NCBI GenBank assembly: GCA_002451465.1
Contig: DKCJ01000015.1
Span: 101,536-165,535, forward strand
Source of the DNA: Caryophanales bacterium UBA6877
GTDB taxonomy: Bacteria > Bacillota_I > Bacilli_A > RFN20 > CAG-826
Direction of reading: 5' to 3'
DNA length: 64,000 nt
The position numbers and the translations under genes are program-made. This document shows positions 1 to 9,340 of the stretch, in pieces (position 1 is the stretch's first letter; each line of letters begins with the position of its first letter). The notes beneath the pieces were generated by a model. That model ran no database searches and was not told the DNA's origin. It was given only the letters and a program-made list of their open reading frames with translations.

Positions 1-413
1 TTACCACTCAAAATAATTAAACCACTTACAAAATTACCGATTAAATCTTGAAGTGATAAACCAATCGCAATTATTGCACTACTAAAAACAGTACTTGCTC
101 CAGACATCTCAATTCTTAATATTTTTAAAATAATTACTAAATCTATTAAATAAAGAAAAACTTTTAAAACATCTAAAACAAAGGATTTAACAGTAATAAC
201 TCCTTTTTCCTTCTTTCCAAGTTTCATAGCTTTTCTTAATATAGCTAAAATAAGTTTTATTAAAAAATATCCAAGAATTAACCATATAAGAGCGGCTAAA
301 GCATTATAGATATATGGAGCATCTCCACTTTCGCTTGTAAACCAAAATTTAAATATAGAATCCCATAAATCTTTAAAGAATTGTTTTGCGTCTGTTAACA
401 TTAATAAAATCAT
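1..413 (-). CDS. MscS-family mechanosensitive channel, C-terminus cut off by window edge
   Basis: Reading the minus strand from the ATG at 413 gives an open frame to base 1 with no stop, so the gene is truncated at its 3' side. The first ~40 residues are partly polar. Two hydrophobic helices follow, then a glycine/alanine-rich segment containing GLSLQDLIGNFVSG, which matches the pore-lining helix and start of the beta domain of small-conductance mechanosensitive channels. Family role: osmotic safety valve in the cytoplasmic membrane. An in-frame ATG at 401 is an alternative start. Neither start has a strong ribosome site; a purine-rich AAAGAAAAG lies about 19 bases before 413. The gene is divergent from the kinase-like gene at 572. 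Confidence 0.8.
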   Translation of the reverse strand, partial: MILLMLTDAKQFFKDLWDSIFKFWFTSESGDAPYIYNALAALIWLILGYFLIKLILAILRKAMKLGKKEKGVITVKSFVLDVLKVFLYLIDLVIILKILRIEMSGASTVFSSAIIAIGLSLQDLIGNFVSGLIILSG

Positions 414-571
414 ACAAAAATATGATAACAACTTTTCTTTTATTTTTAAATATTATAATATTTAATATATCTGATTCTTAGAGAATAATAATCAATATAT
501 TTGAATTATTTTTAATAACTTTATAAATTTAAAATCTTTATATGAATAGATGTTTATGTGAAAGGAGTTTT

Positions 572-2209
572 ATGTCGTTCAAAATTCAAGTAAATGGTAA
601 AGAATTAACTTTCGAAAAAAAAGTTAAATTAAGTGATCTCACAAATGGTAATACTGATTATATTGCTGCTAAGGTTAATAATCGAGTCCGCGAACTCGAT
701 TATGAAGTTTATTATGATGCAACAGTTGATTTTTTAACATTAAAGGATAGCTGCGCAATTGGTCAATATAGAAGAAGTTTATTATTTATATTCTTATATG
801 CTGCCCATCTTGTTTGTCCTGATTTAAGAATGAAACTATCATATAGTGTCTCTCGTTCTTTATTTGCACGAGATGCAAATGGTACACCAATTCCATACGA
901 TGTTTGTAATAAAATTGAAAAGAAAATGCAAGAAATTGTTTCTGCAAATTATCCATTTGAAAAAATAATTGTAACAAACGAGGAAGCCGAAAAAGTTTAT
1001 AGGGATTTTAATCTTATAGATAAAATTGAAATTTTAAAATATCGTCCAGAAAAAACTGTACATTTTTATGTTTGTAACGGTTATAAAAATTATCTTTTTG
1101 GACACATGGTTCCATCAACTGGATATATTAAAAAATTCAAATTAAGAAATTATTATCCTGGTATTTTAATTTCTTATCCAAGAGCTGAATCAAATGGTGA
1201 AATACCTCCATTTACTGAGGAACCAAATTTTGCAAAAAGTTTAACAGAATCTGGACAATGGGCTAAAAAGGTAAATCTTGGATTAGTTAGTGATATCAAT
1301 AACATGATTAAAACACCAACTGCAGCGAATTTAATAAACATTTGTGAAGATAAACATTATAGAATGCTTGTCCATTTAGGCGATATAATCGAGAAACAAA
1401 TCGAAGATACACGTCTTATTTGTATTGCAGGTCCATCATCATCTGGAAAAACAACTTTTGCCAATCGTTTATGCGATGAATTAAAATCTAGGGGATTTAA
1501 TCCAATTAGAATATCACTAGATGACTATTACTTTTCAAAAGATAAAATGCCCGTCGATGAAAATGGACAATTAGACTTTGAACACATTGATTGTTTAGAC
1601 ATTAAGTTATTTAATGAAAATATGATTGATCTTTTAAATGGAAAAGAAGTTAATCTTCCAAAATTTGATTTTAAAGTTAATAAAAGAGAAGTTGGTAGAA
1701 CACTAAAAATATCATCAAAAGATCCAATCATTGTTGAAGGAATTCATGCCTTAAATGAAAAAATGACCAACCTTATTCCAAAAAATAATAAGTTCAAGAT
1801 ATTTATTTCTCCACAAGTTCAATTAAATCTCGATTACGAAAATCCTATTTCGATAACAGATGTTCGTCTTTTAAGACGTTTGGTTCGCGATTTTAAATAT
1901 CGTGAAGCACCTGCAGAAGAAACATTTTCAATGTGGCCAAGCGTAAGAAAAGGTGAATTTAGATGGATTTATAAAACTCAAGAAGATGCCGATTATGTTT
2001 TTGATAGCTTCTTACCTTATGAAATTTCCGTCCTTAAAAAATATGCTATTCCACTTTTAAAGAGTGTCGATAAAGACTCAATTTATTATCCAGATGTTGA
2101 GCGACTTACAAGATTAATAAAATATTTTAAAAATATTGATGACACAAGATGCATTCCATGTAATTCATTAATTTGTGAATTTATTGGTGGAAGCAGCTAC
2201 GAAGAATAA
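572..2209 (+). CDS. Nucleoside (uridine) kinase-like protein with TGS/threonyl-tRNA-synthetase-like N-terminus
   Basis: The 545-residue protein has the layout of the long Firmicute nucleoside kinase family. An N-terminal TGS-like region (about residues 1-60) and a ThrRS second-additional-domain-like region are followed by a phosphoribulokinase/uridine kinase P-loop domain. The Walker A GPSSSGKT lies near residues 287-294, with DDYY soon after. The expected activity is NTP-dependent phosphorylation of a nucleoside such as uridine, but the substrate of these fused proteins is not settled. The ATG at 572 is preferred over the one at 542 because AAAGGAG sits at 561-567, just before it. It is monocistronic, with a terminator directly downstream inside the convergent gene. 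Confidence 0.85.
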   Translation: MSFKIQVNGKELTFEKKVKLSDLTNGNTDYIAAKVNNRVRELDYEVYYDATVDFLTLKDSCAIGQYRRSLLFIFLYAAHLVCPDLRMKLSYSVSRSLFARDANGTPIPYDVCNKIEKKMQEIVSANYPFEKIIVTNEEAEKVYRDFNLIDKIEILKYRPEKTVHFYVCNGYKNYLFGHMVPSTGYIKKFKLRNYYPGILISYPRAESNGEIPPFTEEPNFAKSLTESGQWAKKVNLGLVSDINNMIKTPTAANLINICEDKHYRMLVHLGDIIEKQIEDTRLICIAGPSSSGKTTFANRLCDELKSRGFNPIRISLDDYYFSKDKMPVDENGQLDFEHIDCLDIKLFNENMIDLLNGKEVNLPKFDFKVNKREVGRTLKISSKDPIIVEGIHALNEKMTNLIPKNNKFKIFISPQVQLNLDYENPISITDVRLLRRLVRDFKYREAPAEETFSMWPSVRKGEFRWIYKTQEDADYVFDSFLPYEISVLKKYAIPLLKSVDKDSIYYPDVERLTRLIKYFKNIDDTRCIPCNSLICEFIGGSSYEE

Positions 2210-2211
2210 AT

Positions 2212-3351
2212 CTATTTATTTTCATCGATTTTCTTATTTTGAAGATTCCTTGATTGTAAAATCAGGAATCTTTTTTTAATGTCATCATATATAGCTAAAA
2301 GTTGTTTCATATAAACTTTTTTTAAATTTTCGTAAGCAATAAAATCTTTTTCAGAAGAATAATTTTTAAAATGTGCTTCAAAAATTTGTTCTAATCTAAA
2401 GAAAGATTCATATAAATTAATTAGTGTTATAGGCATAAAATATCTTTTATCAGATAAAAGAAGTAATGGCGATGAATGAGCAATTTCACTGCACATTTCA
2501 TATACTTTTGCATAACTTGAAAGACCTGCAGCCTTTTCAACACCATCTCTAAAATTCAATTTATATTGATCTTCTTCAAAATTTTTTATTGTATATAAAT
2601 ATCCATATTCGATAAATTTTTTCATATCTTTGCTCTTTAAATTATGAGCTTTCATTTCTTCTTTTATTTGCACAAAAATTTTATCTTGTTCTTCTTGTTT
2701 TAATTGATGCCTATAAGCTAAAACATAACTTATATGCTTAAAATATTCATCAAACATAGGTTTACCATATTTAATTAAGCAAATCAAAATCGACTCATTT
2801 TCATGAAGAGTTCTCCATGTTGAAAATGCCTCAGTCTCATATCCACCAAGAAGTAAATCCGTAATACATTTAGATAAAGAAAAAGCCTTAAAAAGCATAC
2901 GTTTAACAAGTTCGCTTTTTTGATCTTTAACTCGAATTTGATTAATTGTATTTAACGTAAAATTTAAATATAAACTTAAAGTTGAAATAGGTGGTTCAAA
3001 TCTATTTAAAAAAGTTTTCGATTTATAATTAAGTTGCTCATTTGTTAAATATTTATCGCAACAAACTGATGCAAGCATACTAGACATATCATCATCATTC
3101 ATGAAATCTTCTTTTTTCTCTTTTGGAAGATTATTAACACTATAAAGAAATTCATTAATGATATATAAAATTACCACAACATTATTAACTGGTATGAATT
3201 TAAAATTAGCAACATTTGAAATAACAAGATCAATAGCATCTATAACTGCATCATAAATATCATAAAGATATTTAATATCAATATCTTTAGGGGCGTTTAA
3301 CTCATTTAAGATTTCCTCAAAATTTTGTCTAGTTAGTTTTTTCGTCTTCAT
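2212..3351 (-). CDS. Uncharacterised protein, DUF5677-like
   Basis: A 379-residue soluble, largely helical protein. The central part contains a TWRTLHENE motif within a helix-rich segment that resembles the DUF5677 family; the family assignment is by eye and tentative. No signal peptide or membrane segment is obvious and no catalytic motif is recognised. It starts 23 bases inside the end of the preceding gene, with a GAGG ribosome site a few bases upstream, so it is translationally coupled to it. It is the last gene of the long minus-strand train that includes addB and addA. Only two bases separate its stop from that of the convergent kinase gene. Confidence 0.6.
   Translation of the reverse strand: MKTKKLTRQNFEEILNELNAPKDIDIKYLYDIYDAVIDAIDLVISNVANFKFIPVNNVVVILYIINEFLYSVNNLPKEKKEDFMNDDDMSSMLASVCCDKYLTNEQLNYKSKTFLNRFEPPISTLSLYLNFTLNTINQIRVKDQKSELVKRMLFKAFSLSKCITDLLLGGYETEAFSTWRTLHENESILICLIKYGKPMFDEYFKHISYVLAYRHQLKQEEQDKIFVQIKEEMKAHNLKSKDMKKFIEYGYLYTIKNFEEDQYKLNFRDGVEKAAGLSSYAKVYEMCSEIAHSSPLLLLSDKRYFMPITLINLYESFFRLEQIFEAHFKNYSSEKDFIAYENLKKVYMKQLLAIYDDIKKRFLILQSRNLQNKKIDENK
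2243..2277 (+). terminator. Rho-independent terminator of the kinase gene, inside the convergent coding region
   Basis: The stem AGATTCC/GGAATCT extends through TGATT/AATCA around one bulged T and is followed by seven T residues, giving a canonical plus-strand intrinsic terminator. It lies 34 bases after the stop at 2209. It is embedded in the last codons of the minus-strand gene 2212-3351. Confidence 0.8.
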
Positions 3352-3991
3352 CTATTTCCTCTAATTCAACATCATTTTTATTAGCTATCTCTATTAAAGA
3401 TTCAATAAGGTCTTTTTCAATACCTCTCCTATAATAAATTTTTTCTAATATATGACAATCATAGCACATATTAACTAATTTATCTTTTGAAATAATGAGA
3501 ATTGATTCACCAATATTTCCAGCGACCAAACTTTTTATTAAATCAACTCCACATTCATTGAGTTTACTCTTATCAATATTAAGTAAACGATAAGGAATTT
3601 TATGAAAAATATTTGCGACAAAATTATGATATGCACTTAATTCAATTTTTGAAAAATTATATTCCACATAAAATAAAGTCTCTTTATCAAAATCACAATG
3701 ATTATATAAATTTAAAACTGCTAAATCTTTACTTGTTTCATTTATAGTTTTGCATTCTTCCTCACTAAAATCTTGAGATGCATTCATATTTACTGAGCTA
3801 AATAGTAAAACATTATCAAAAAGAGCCTCTATAAAAGGATAGTGAATTAATCCTTCACTATCCTTCATATAATCAATATTGCCTTTAACAAAAAATTTAT
3901 TCTCTATCCAAAGCCTTTTTTTATTTATTGCCTCAATTGCTTCTTCTCTAGTCCCACAATATAAATCTTCAATTAATTTAACTTCATTCAT
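3329..3991 (-). CDS. Hypothetical protein coupled to addA
   Basis: A 220-residue acidic soluble protein that I do not recognise. It has no signal peptide or transmembrane segment and ends in a very acidic tail (ELEEIDEDEK). Scattered cysteines, including CYDCH near residue 175, could bind a metal, but no known motif is complete. The ATG at 3991 is chosen because GAGGTGA lies at good distance before it. The start overlaps the addA stop (TGA at 3984-3986), and the end overlaps the next gene by 23 bases. This tight coupling suggests co-expression with the AddAB nuclease, but no functional link can be shown from sequence alone. Confidence 0.65.
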   Translation of the reverse strand: MNEVKLIEDLYCGTREEAIEAINKKRLWIENKFFVKGNIDYMKDSEGLIHYPFIEALFDNVLLFSSVNMNASQDFSEEECKTINETSKDLAVLNLYNHCDFDKETLFYVEYNFSKIELSAYHNFVANIFHKIPYRLLNIDKSKLNECGVDLIKSLVAGNIGESILIISKDKLVNMCYDCHILEKIYYRRGIEKDLIESLIEIANKNDVELEEIDEDEKTN

Positions 3992-6900
3992 CAATAATCA
4001 CCTCTTTTACATCACCATCAATTAACGAAAGTAAAAAACATTTTGTATCTTTTTTGATATAAGTTTTAACAAAATCATAATACACTTTAAGTTGTTTTTT
4101 ATATGCATCATCATCTATATTTTTTAATTTATAGTCAATAACGTATGCAAAATTTTGAAAAACTAGGAGAAGATCAATTACACCATTTTTGTTATTTTCT
4201 AAATCGATAAATTGATATTCTTTATAAATTTTAGCTTTATCAACATTTTTAAATAAATCATTATTCAATACTTTATTGATTAATTTTCTTTCACCTTCAT
4301 TGTTAATAAAACTTGTATCCTTTTTTGTAAAGTCAACTATTTGCATTAATAAATGCATATGGGTTCCTTTTTCTAAATAATCTAAATTAGTCCCAGGTTT
4401 TAAATCTTTTGATGCAGTATGTTTAACTTTTGTTTTTTCAAAAGATATTCCACTTAATTCCTTAAAAGTAAAATCACTAACCCAATCTTTTTGTAAATTT
4501 TGCATTACTTTATTTTTATCTAAAGTTGGTAAATCAAGAGGCATTGAGGCATACATAGTCTCTTTAAAATTAATATCACAAATTTTATTCATTAAAAATT
4601 TACCTACACCGTTAATTTTCTCTTTACTAACTTTCTTCTTTTCATCAGAAAGAATATCTTCATTATCAACTATAATGCACGTATCTTCTGCCCTAGTAAG
4701 CGCCACATATAATAAACGAAGTTTTTCTTCATAAAACTTTCTTTCATATTCGTTTTTACTCAAAATAACTTGAATCGCCTGTTTACCAGCAAAAGATTTT
4801 AAAGATGCACCATATAAATTATTGACCTTATATTGATCATTATTTTTTCTTTGGTCTTTTAAATTAACTAAGTAAACAATTTTATATTCAAGACCTTTAG
4901 ATTTATGAATAGTTGTTAAAGTAACTGCATTATCTGAAAATGAAGAATGTTTAACGTCCATACTAATTTTATTTTCTCTTAAATTATCTAAATATTCGAT
5001 AAAATCATCTACTTCATAATCAAGACTATCCATTACAGCAATTTTTTCAAAGAATGTATTTATTTTATAAATGTAAATTAAAGGATTAGAAAAATATTTA
5101 AGATTTTCTAAAATATTGAATTCATTAATAATATTTTCAAATAAATCTTTGATACTTAAATTTCTATTTTTATTTGCGAATTCACGAAGTTTTAAATAAA
5201 CATCATCGTTTTTGTATGAATCATCTTTTATTAAATGATAAATTTTATCATCATCATATCTATAAAGAAAACTTCTAACAATCGAAACATAGTAATGTTT
5301 TAAATCAATTATGTTTTCGTTATTAATCTTAGAATTTAAGATTTTTATTGCTTTCATAATTGATAAAATAACCATAACAGAATCATCATTTGTTAATTCT
5401 TCATCATAAATTGCGTTACAAGGAATATCAGCTGCACTTAATTCTTTTTCTAATTTATCACACACATTATTTCCAGTTGGCGATAAAATTGCAAAATCCT
5501 TATAGGTAACCTCACGAATTGTTTTAGTTTCGCGGTCATAAATCTTTTGATGATTAGCGATTCTTTTTTTAATATCAGGAATAATTAATTCGCTAATTGA
5601 CTGTTTGTTATCTTTATCGCCATTTCCAGTTAATGTAACAATTCCATGTTCTCCATCAATTTTTCCAACAGTGTCGTATTCTTTATTACTAGCATTAATG
5701 ATATGGAATCTACTATAATCAGCACCACCAAAATTTTCAGTCATTAATTTTTTAAAAATATTATTAATAGTACAAACGATTTCTTTTCTACTTCTAAAAT
5801 TATCATTTAAATCAATAGCTTGCCCACCAATATTAGATTTATAATCTTTATATTTTTTTGCAAAACCTGATGGATTTGCTCCCCTAAATAAATATATAGA
5901 TTGTTTTATATCTCCAACACAAAACAAATTATCATTTTGAATTAATGATAAAAAATCATTTTGTAAATCAGAGTTATCTTGACACTCATCAACAAATATA
6001 AGTTTAATTTGTTTTTTTATTTCATTTCTAATTTCTTCATTATTTGAAACGATATTATATGCAAAACGTGCAATATCATTAAAAGTAAAATAACCTTTTA
6101 CTTTTTCAAAATTTAGTACACGTTCCTTAACCTTTTTCACTATATCAATAACAAAAGGAATAAATTTTTGAGCGTTAGGAACATCAAACTTAAAATATTC
6201 TTCTTCATGAAAATCAAAATCTTTAATTTCGTCTCTTAAATCTTTAATTTCATTATATGATTTAAAGTCATTATAAGAAACTTTACTTTTTTTAAGTGTT
6301 GGTATTCTTCCAGAAAATTTTTTATTTAAAGCATCAAATAATGATTTACGATTATTAGCAAGAAATATCTCATTAAAATATTTATTAAATTTATCTATAT
6401 TTTGATCATCTTCTAAACTATTAACTAAAGTTTTAATTCTTTGAACGCGATCATTATAAAATTTATATAACGAATCCACGTCATCTTTAAATTTTTTATC
6501 ATCTAAAAAGTTTTTCTTATAGTTATTAATGAAATCATCAAAATTAAGTTGAGAATTGGCGTAAAGATAAAAATCATATATAAAATTAACAATATAATCA
6601 TCATTATTCATACAATATGTATGAACAAAATCTTTAAGTGTTGAATCATCACTTTCATAAAAATCATTTAAAATATTTTTAATTTCGTTTTTTATTTTTA
6701 TTGCTATTACATCTTCTGGAACATTATTAATTGAGGATGTTAATCCAATTGTATAACCATACTTTTTTACAATATAAAGGGCATAAGCATCAAATGTTTC
6801 TATGTGAGCTGAATCAACCTTATTCATCTCAGTTATATTATTTGCTTTTCTAAGGGCCTCTTTAATTTTATCGCGCATTTGTTGCGCAGCATCTTTTGTA

Positions 6901-7061
6901 AAAGTAAGTATCAAAAATTCATCAATCTTGATTCCCTCATTAATTTTTTTCATAACCCTTTCGGTTAAAATTCTTGTTTTACCACTACCAGCACCAGCTG
7001 AAACAATAACATTGCCTATTGAATCAACAGCAAGTTGTTGATTATATGTTAAATTACTCAT
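3984..7061 (-). CDS. addA: ATP-dependent helicase/nuclease subunit A (AddA)
   Basis: A UvrD-like superfamily 1 helicase fused to a C-terminal RecB-type nuclease. AddA with AddB processes double-strand breaks for RecA loading. Visible motifs are Walker A SAGAGSGKT (residues 21-29), the Walker B-like DECQDNS, the helicase motifs GLEYK and LLYVALTRAED, and a C-terminal nuclease core with GVIDLLL followed by IDYKLK and a downstream Q. At about 1025 residues it is shorter than the Bacillus protein (about 1230). The ATG at 7061 is preferred over 7073 because GGAG lies about 8 bases upstream of it. It overlaps the addB stop by 8 bases. The stop codon is TGA. Confidence 0.93.
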   Translation of the reverse strand: MSNLTYNQQLAVDSIGNVIVSAGAGSGKTRILTERVMKKINEGIKIDEFLILTFTKDAAQQMRDKIKEALRKANNITEMNKVDSAHIETFDAYALYIVKKYGYTIGLTSSINNVPEDVIAIKIKNEIKNILNDFYESDDSTLKDFVHTYCMNNDDYIVNFIYDFYLYANSQLNFDDFINNYKKNFLDDKKFKDDVDSLYKFYNDRVQRIKTLVNSLEDDQNIDKFNKYFNEIFLANNRKSLFDALNKKFSGRIPTLKKSKVSYNDFKSYNEIKDLRDEIKDFDFHEEEYFKFDVPNAQKFIPFVIDIVKKVKERVLNFEKVKGYFTFNDIARFAYNIVSNNEEIRNEIKKQIKLIFVDECQDNSDLQNDFLSLIQNDNLFCVGDIKQSIYLFRGANPSGFAKKYKDYKSNIGGQAIDLNDNFRSRKEIVCTINNIFKKLMTENFGGADYSRFHIINASNKEYDTVGKIDGEHGIVTLTGNGDKDNKQSISELIIPDIKKRIANHQKIYDRETKTIREVTYKDFAILSPTGNNVCDKLEKELSAADIPCNAIYDEELTNDDSVMVILSIMKAIKILNSKINNENIIDLKHYYVSIVRSFLYRYDDDKIYHLIKDDSYKNDDVYLKLREFANKNRNLSIKDLFENIINEFNILENLKYFSNPLIYIYKINTFFEKIAVMDSLDYEVDDFIEYLDNLRENKISMDVKHSSFSDNAVTLTTIHKSKGLEYKIVYLVNLKDQRKNNDQYKVNNLYGASLKSFAGKQAIQVILSKNEYERKFYEEKLRLLYVALTRAEDTCIIVDNEDILSDEKKKVSKEKINGVGKFLMNKICDINFKETMYASMPLDLPTLDKNKVMQNLQKDWVSDFTFKELSGISFEKTKVKHTASKDLKPGTNLDYLEKGTHMHLLMQIVDFTKKDTSFINNEGERKLINKVLNNDLFKNVDKAKIYKEYQFIDLENNKNGVIDLLLVFQNFAYVIDYKLKNIDDDAYKKQLKVYYDFVKTYIKKDTKCFLLSLIDGDVKEVIIDE

Positions 7062-9303
7062 GTTTATCTCCATTTGTCATCATTTTGTTTTCTTTAATAT
7101 CTTTTTGGTTTTCTCTAAAATCTTTATCTTTTCTAAAACAGACATCTCTAAAAGAACAATATTTGCAACTATCAAGTGCTTTAATTGGGTTTATTTTAAA
7201 ATCATTTTTAATAATCGATTCACTAAAAATCTCAACATATTTTTCAGTTCTATCTATGATATCAGTTAATGTTGAATCTTTATCAATTTCTACTTTTTTA
7301 AATTGGTCTTTAATATTATTAAGATTATCTTTGTCGCAATAAATATTGTCAAAAATTATTCCACTCAATGAAAAACGATCTTTACCTTTTAGACCATATA
7401 ACCTATTAAATTCTTCTTTAACATTAATTTGTTGTATAGCCGCTCCAAGAATATTATATTTATTAAAAATTGGTGAATTATGTATTTGCATCAAATAAAA
7501 AGGCAATTGAATGTCTGTACCAAAATTATAAAAATTATCCATATTAAATTTTGGATTACCAGTCTTATAATCAATTACTAATAAATCATTTCCATAAATA
7601 TTAATACGATCAATTCTTCCTGTAATAGGAACGTTTTTTATAACTTCATCAATTTTATTTTCGGAAAAAGTATTAGTTAATGGAAAAAATTTATTTTCAT
7701 CTCTAATATAATTTGCTTCTTCTTCAACTATTTCATCTAATTTTTCAATTAAAACTAATTCTTTTTTTGTGAAATTATAGTTACCACGAACCCTATCAGC
7801 AATTTCTCTAAAATCAAAATCATCATCATAAATTTTTTCAAAAATTTTATGATAATAATTACCAATATTAGTATTAAAATTAGCCGTAAAAGAATTTAAT
7901 CCTAAAATTTTTGCAGCAAAATATGAAAAATAACAATTTGCATAAGTATTAATATCAGATGCTGAAAGTTTTAAACTTTCGTCAGTTCTATTAATTAATT
8001 TATATGAATTATCATATAAAGTTGGTTTATCATAAACATCTTTAGTAATTTTTAATTCATCATTCACTTCATAAAAATTTCTAAATTTATATAAATAATT
8101 AAGATAATATAAATAACTTAAATTTTTTGAAAAAGAATAATTTTCAAGATTAAAAGGTTTAACATCAAACCCCAAAATATTTTTTAAAAAATAAGATGGC
8201 TTAATAGTCTTGTTTTCATTAGAAAAAGATATAAAAGCAATATTTTTTAAAGAAACAAAGGCTTTTGTAAGTTCATAACTCAAATCATTTTTAATGTAAG
8301 ATGGCGTTAACCCATTCTTTTCTTTAACTTCATCATCAATAATATCGTTATTAGTAGATAATTTAGGTATCAAGTTATCTATTGCGCCTAAAATATAAAT
8401 TTCTTTGTTTTCTAAAAAATCAAAATTAGAAATTACATTTGTGCCATCTATATAACTCTCGCTTCTTATTTTTTTATCAGCTAAAATTGCTCTTAAATTT
8501 ATTTTAGAATTTATATCATCATTTAAATTATAAAAATCATACAAATCCTTAATTGTTTCAATATCATCATCATTAAATTTATCTTTATATTTTAGATAAA
8601 TAGAATTAAAGTTTGTATCGCTTATATTCATGAGCAAAAATCTACCAGCTCTGGTATTTAAAATAGTTTTATCTTCATTAAAATTAATTGGAATATTATA
8701 TAAATTCGCATATGCATTTAAATAAAATGCATATGTGTCTAAGTTACAATAAAGCAAAAAATCACTAGGTTTTTTCCCATTAGAAATTTTGTTTGCAATA
8801 TCATTTAAAACATATTTAACTTCACTATCTACATTTTGAAATTCAAAAATAACGCCTCTTTTCTTTTCTAACCATAAATCATCAATTGTTAAAAATTCAT
8901 AGTGTTTCTCGCCTATTTTTTCAATTATTGATTTTATTTCAGGATCATTTTTTGAGTATCCAATAAAGAAAATATTTTTATTTTTATATAAATTTAAATA
9001 TAAATCATCCTTGATAATTAATTTTTTATCGTAAAGCCATTGATATTTATCTTTATCTTTTTTGTAACCTAACGATAAATAATTTAAAATCTTTTTAGCT
9101 AATTCATAACTTATGTTGTCGTGCTTCATCAATTCTTTGATGGCATTTTCGTTATAATCTCCAAAAAGTTCATGCAAAACAATTTCTTTTGTTTTGTAAT
9201 CAAAAAAAACATTTGCCTTATTCTTTTCTTTTAAAAAAAGAAACATCAAATCATTTGGTCCGATAATAATGCTATTATCGAAGCCGCTTGCATTAAAATT
9301 CAT
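7054..9303 (-). CDS. addB: AddB-like exonuclease subunit, short form without an N-terminal Walker A
   Basis: A 749-residue protein with a RecB-family nuclease domain at its C-terminus: GRIDRI followed by IDYKTG (the PD-(D/E)XK metal site). One cysteine at residue 457 (ANCYFSYF) precedes the nuclease, and a CKYCSFRDVC cluster follows it, matching the four-cysteine Fe-S staple of AddB. The N-terminal part keeps the AddB-like length and composition but lacks the P-loop of Bacillus AddB, and the whole protein is roughly 400 residues shorter. The start ATG at 9303 has a strong AAGGGGG-type ribosome site. It lies 37 bases after glpK with no terminator between, and is followed by addA in overlap. 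Confidence 0.85.
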   Translation of the reverse strand: MNFNASGFDNSIIIGPNDLMFLFLKEKNKANVFFDYKTKEIVLHELFGDYNENAIKELMKHDNISYELAKKILNYLSLGYKKDKDKYQWLYDKKLIIKDDLYLNLYKNKNIFFIGYSKNDPEIKSIIEKIGEKHYEFLTIDDLWLEKKRGVIFEFQNVDSEVKYVLNDIANKISNGKKPSDFLLYCNLDTYAFYLNAYANLYNIPINFNEDKTILNTRAGRFLLMNISDTNFNSIYLKYKDKFNDDDIETIKDLYDFYNLNDDINSKINLRAILADKKIRSESYIDGTNVISNFDFLENKEIYILGAIDNLIPKLSTNNDIIDDEVKEKNGLTPSYIKNDLSYELTKAFVSLKNIAFISFSNENKTIKPSYFLKNILGFDVKPFNLENYSFSKNLSYLYYLNYLYKFRNFYEVNDELKITKDVYDKPTLYDNSYKLINRTDESLKLSASDINTYANCYFSYFAAKILGLNSFTANFNTNIGNYYHKIFEKIYDDDFDFREIADRVRGNYNFTKKELVLIEKLDEIVEEEANYIRDENKFFPLTNTFSENKIDEVIKNVPITGRIDRINIYGNDLLVIDYKTGNPKFNMDNFYNFGTDIQLPFYLMQIHNSPIFNKYNILGAAIQQINVKEEFNRLYGLKGKDRFSLSGIIFDNIYCDKDNLNNIKDQFKKVEIDKDSTLTDIIDRTEKYVEIFSESIIKNDFKINPIKALDSCKYCSFRDVCFRKDKDFRENQKDIKENKMMTNGDKHE

Positions 9304-9340
9304 TCAAAATCCCCCTTTTTTGATAATAAATTAAAAGCAT

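Noticed and set aside
412..571. Riboswitch or structured leader before the kinase gene
   Set aside because: Only AT-rich sequence with weak, poorly spaced promoter-like hexamers; no conserved stem or T-box-type motif is visible.
3984..3986. Mycoplasma genetic code (TGA as Trp)
   Set aside because: addA ends at TGA exactly where the next gene begins, and tryptophan is encoded by TGG in the genes inspected.
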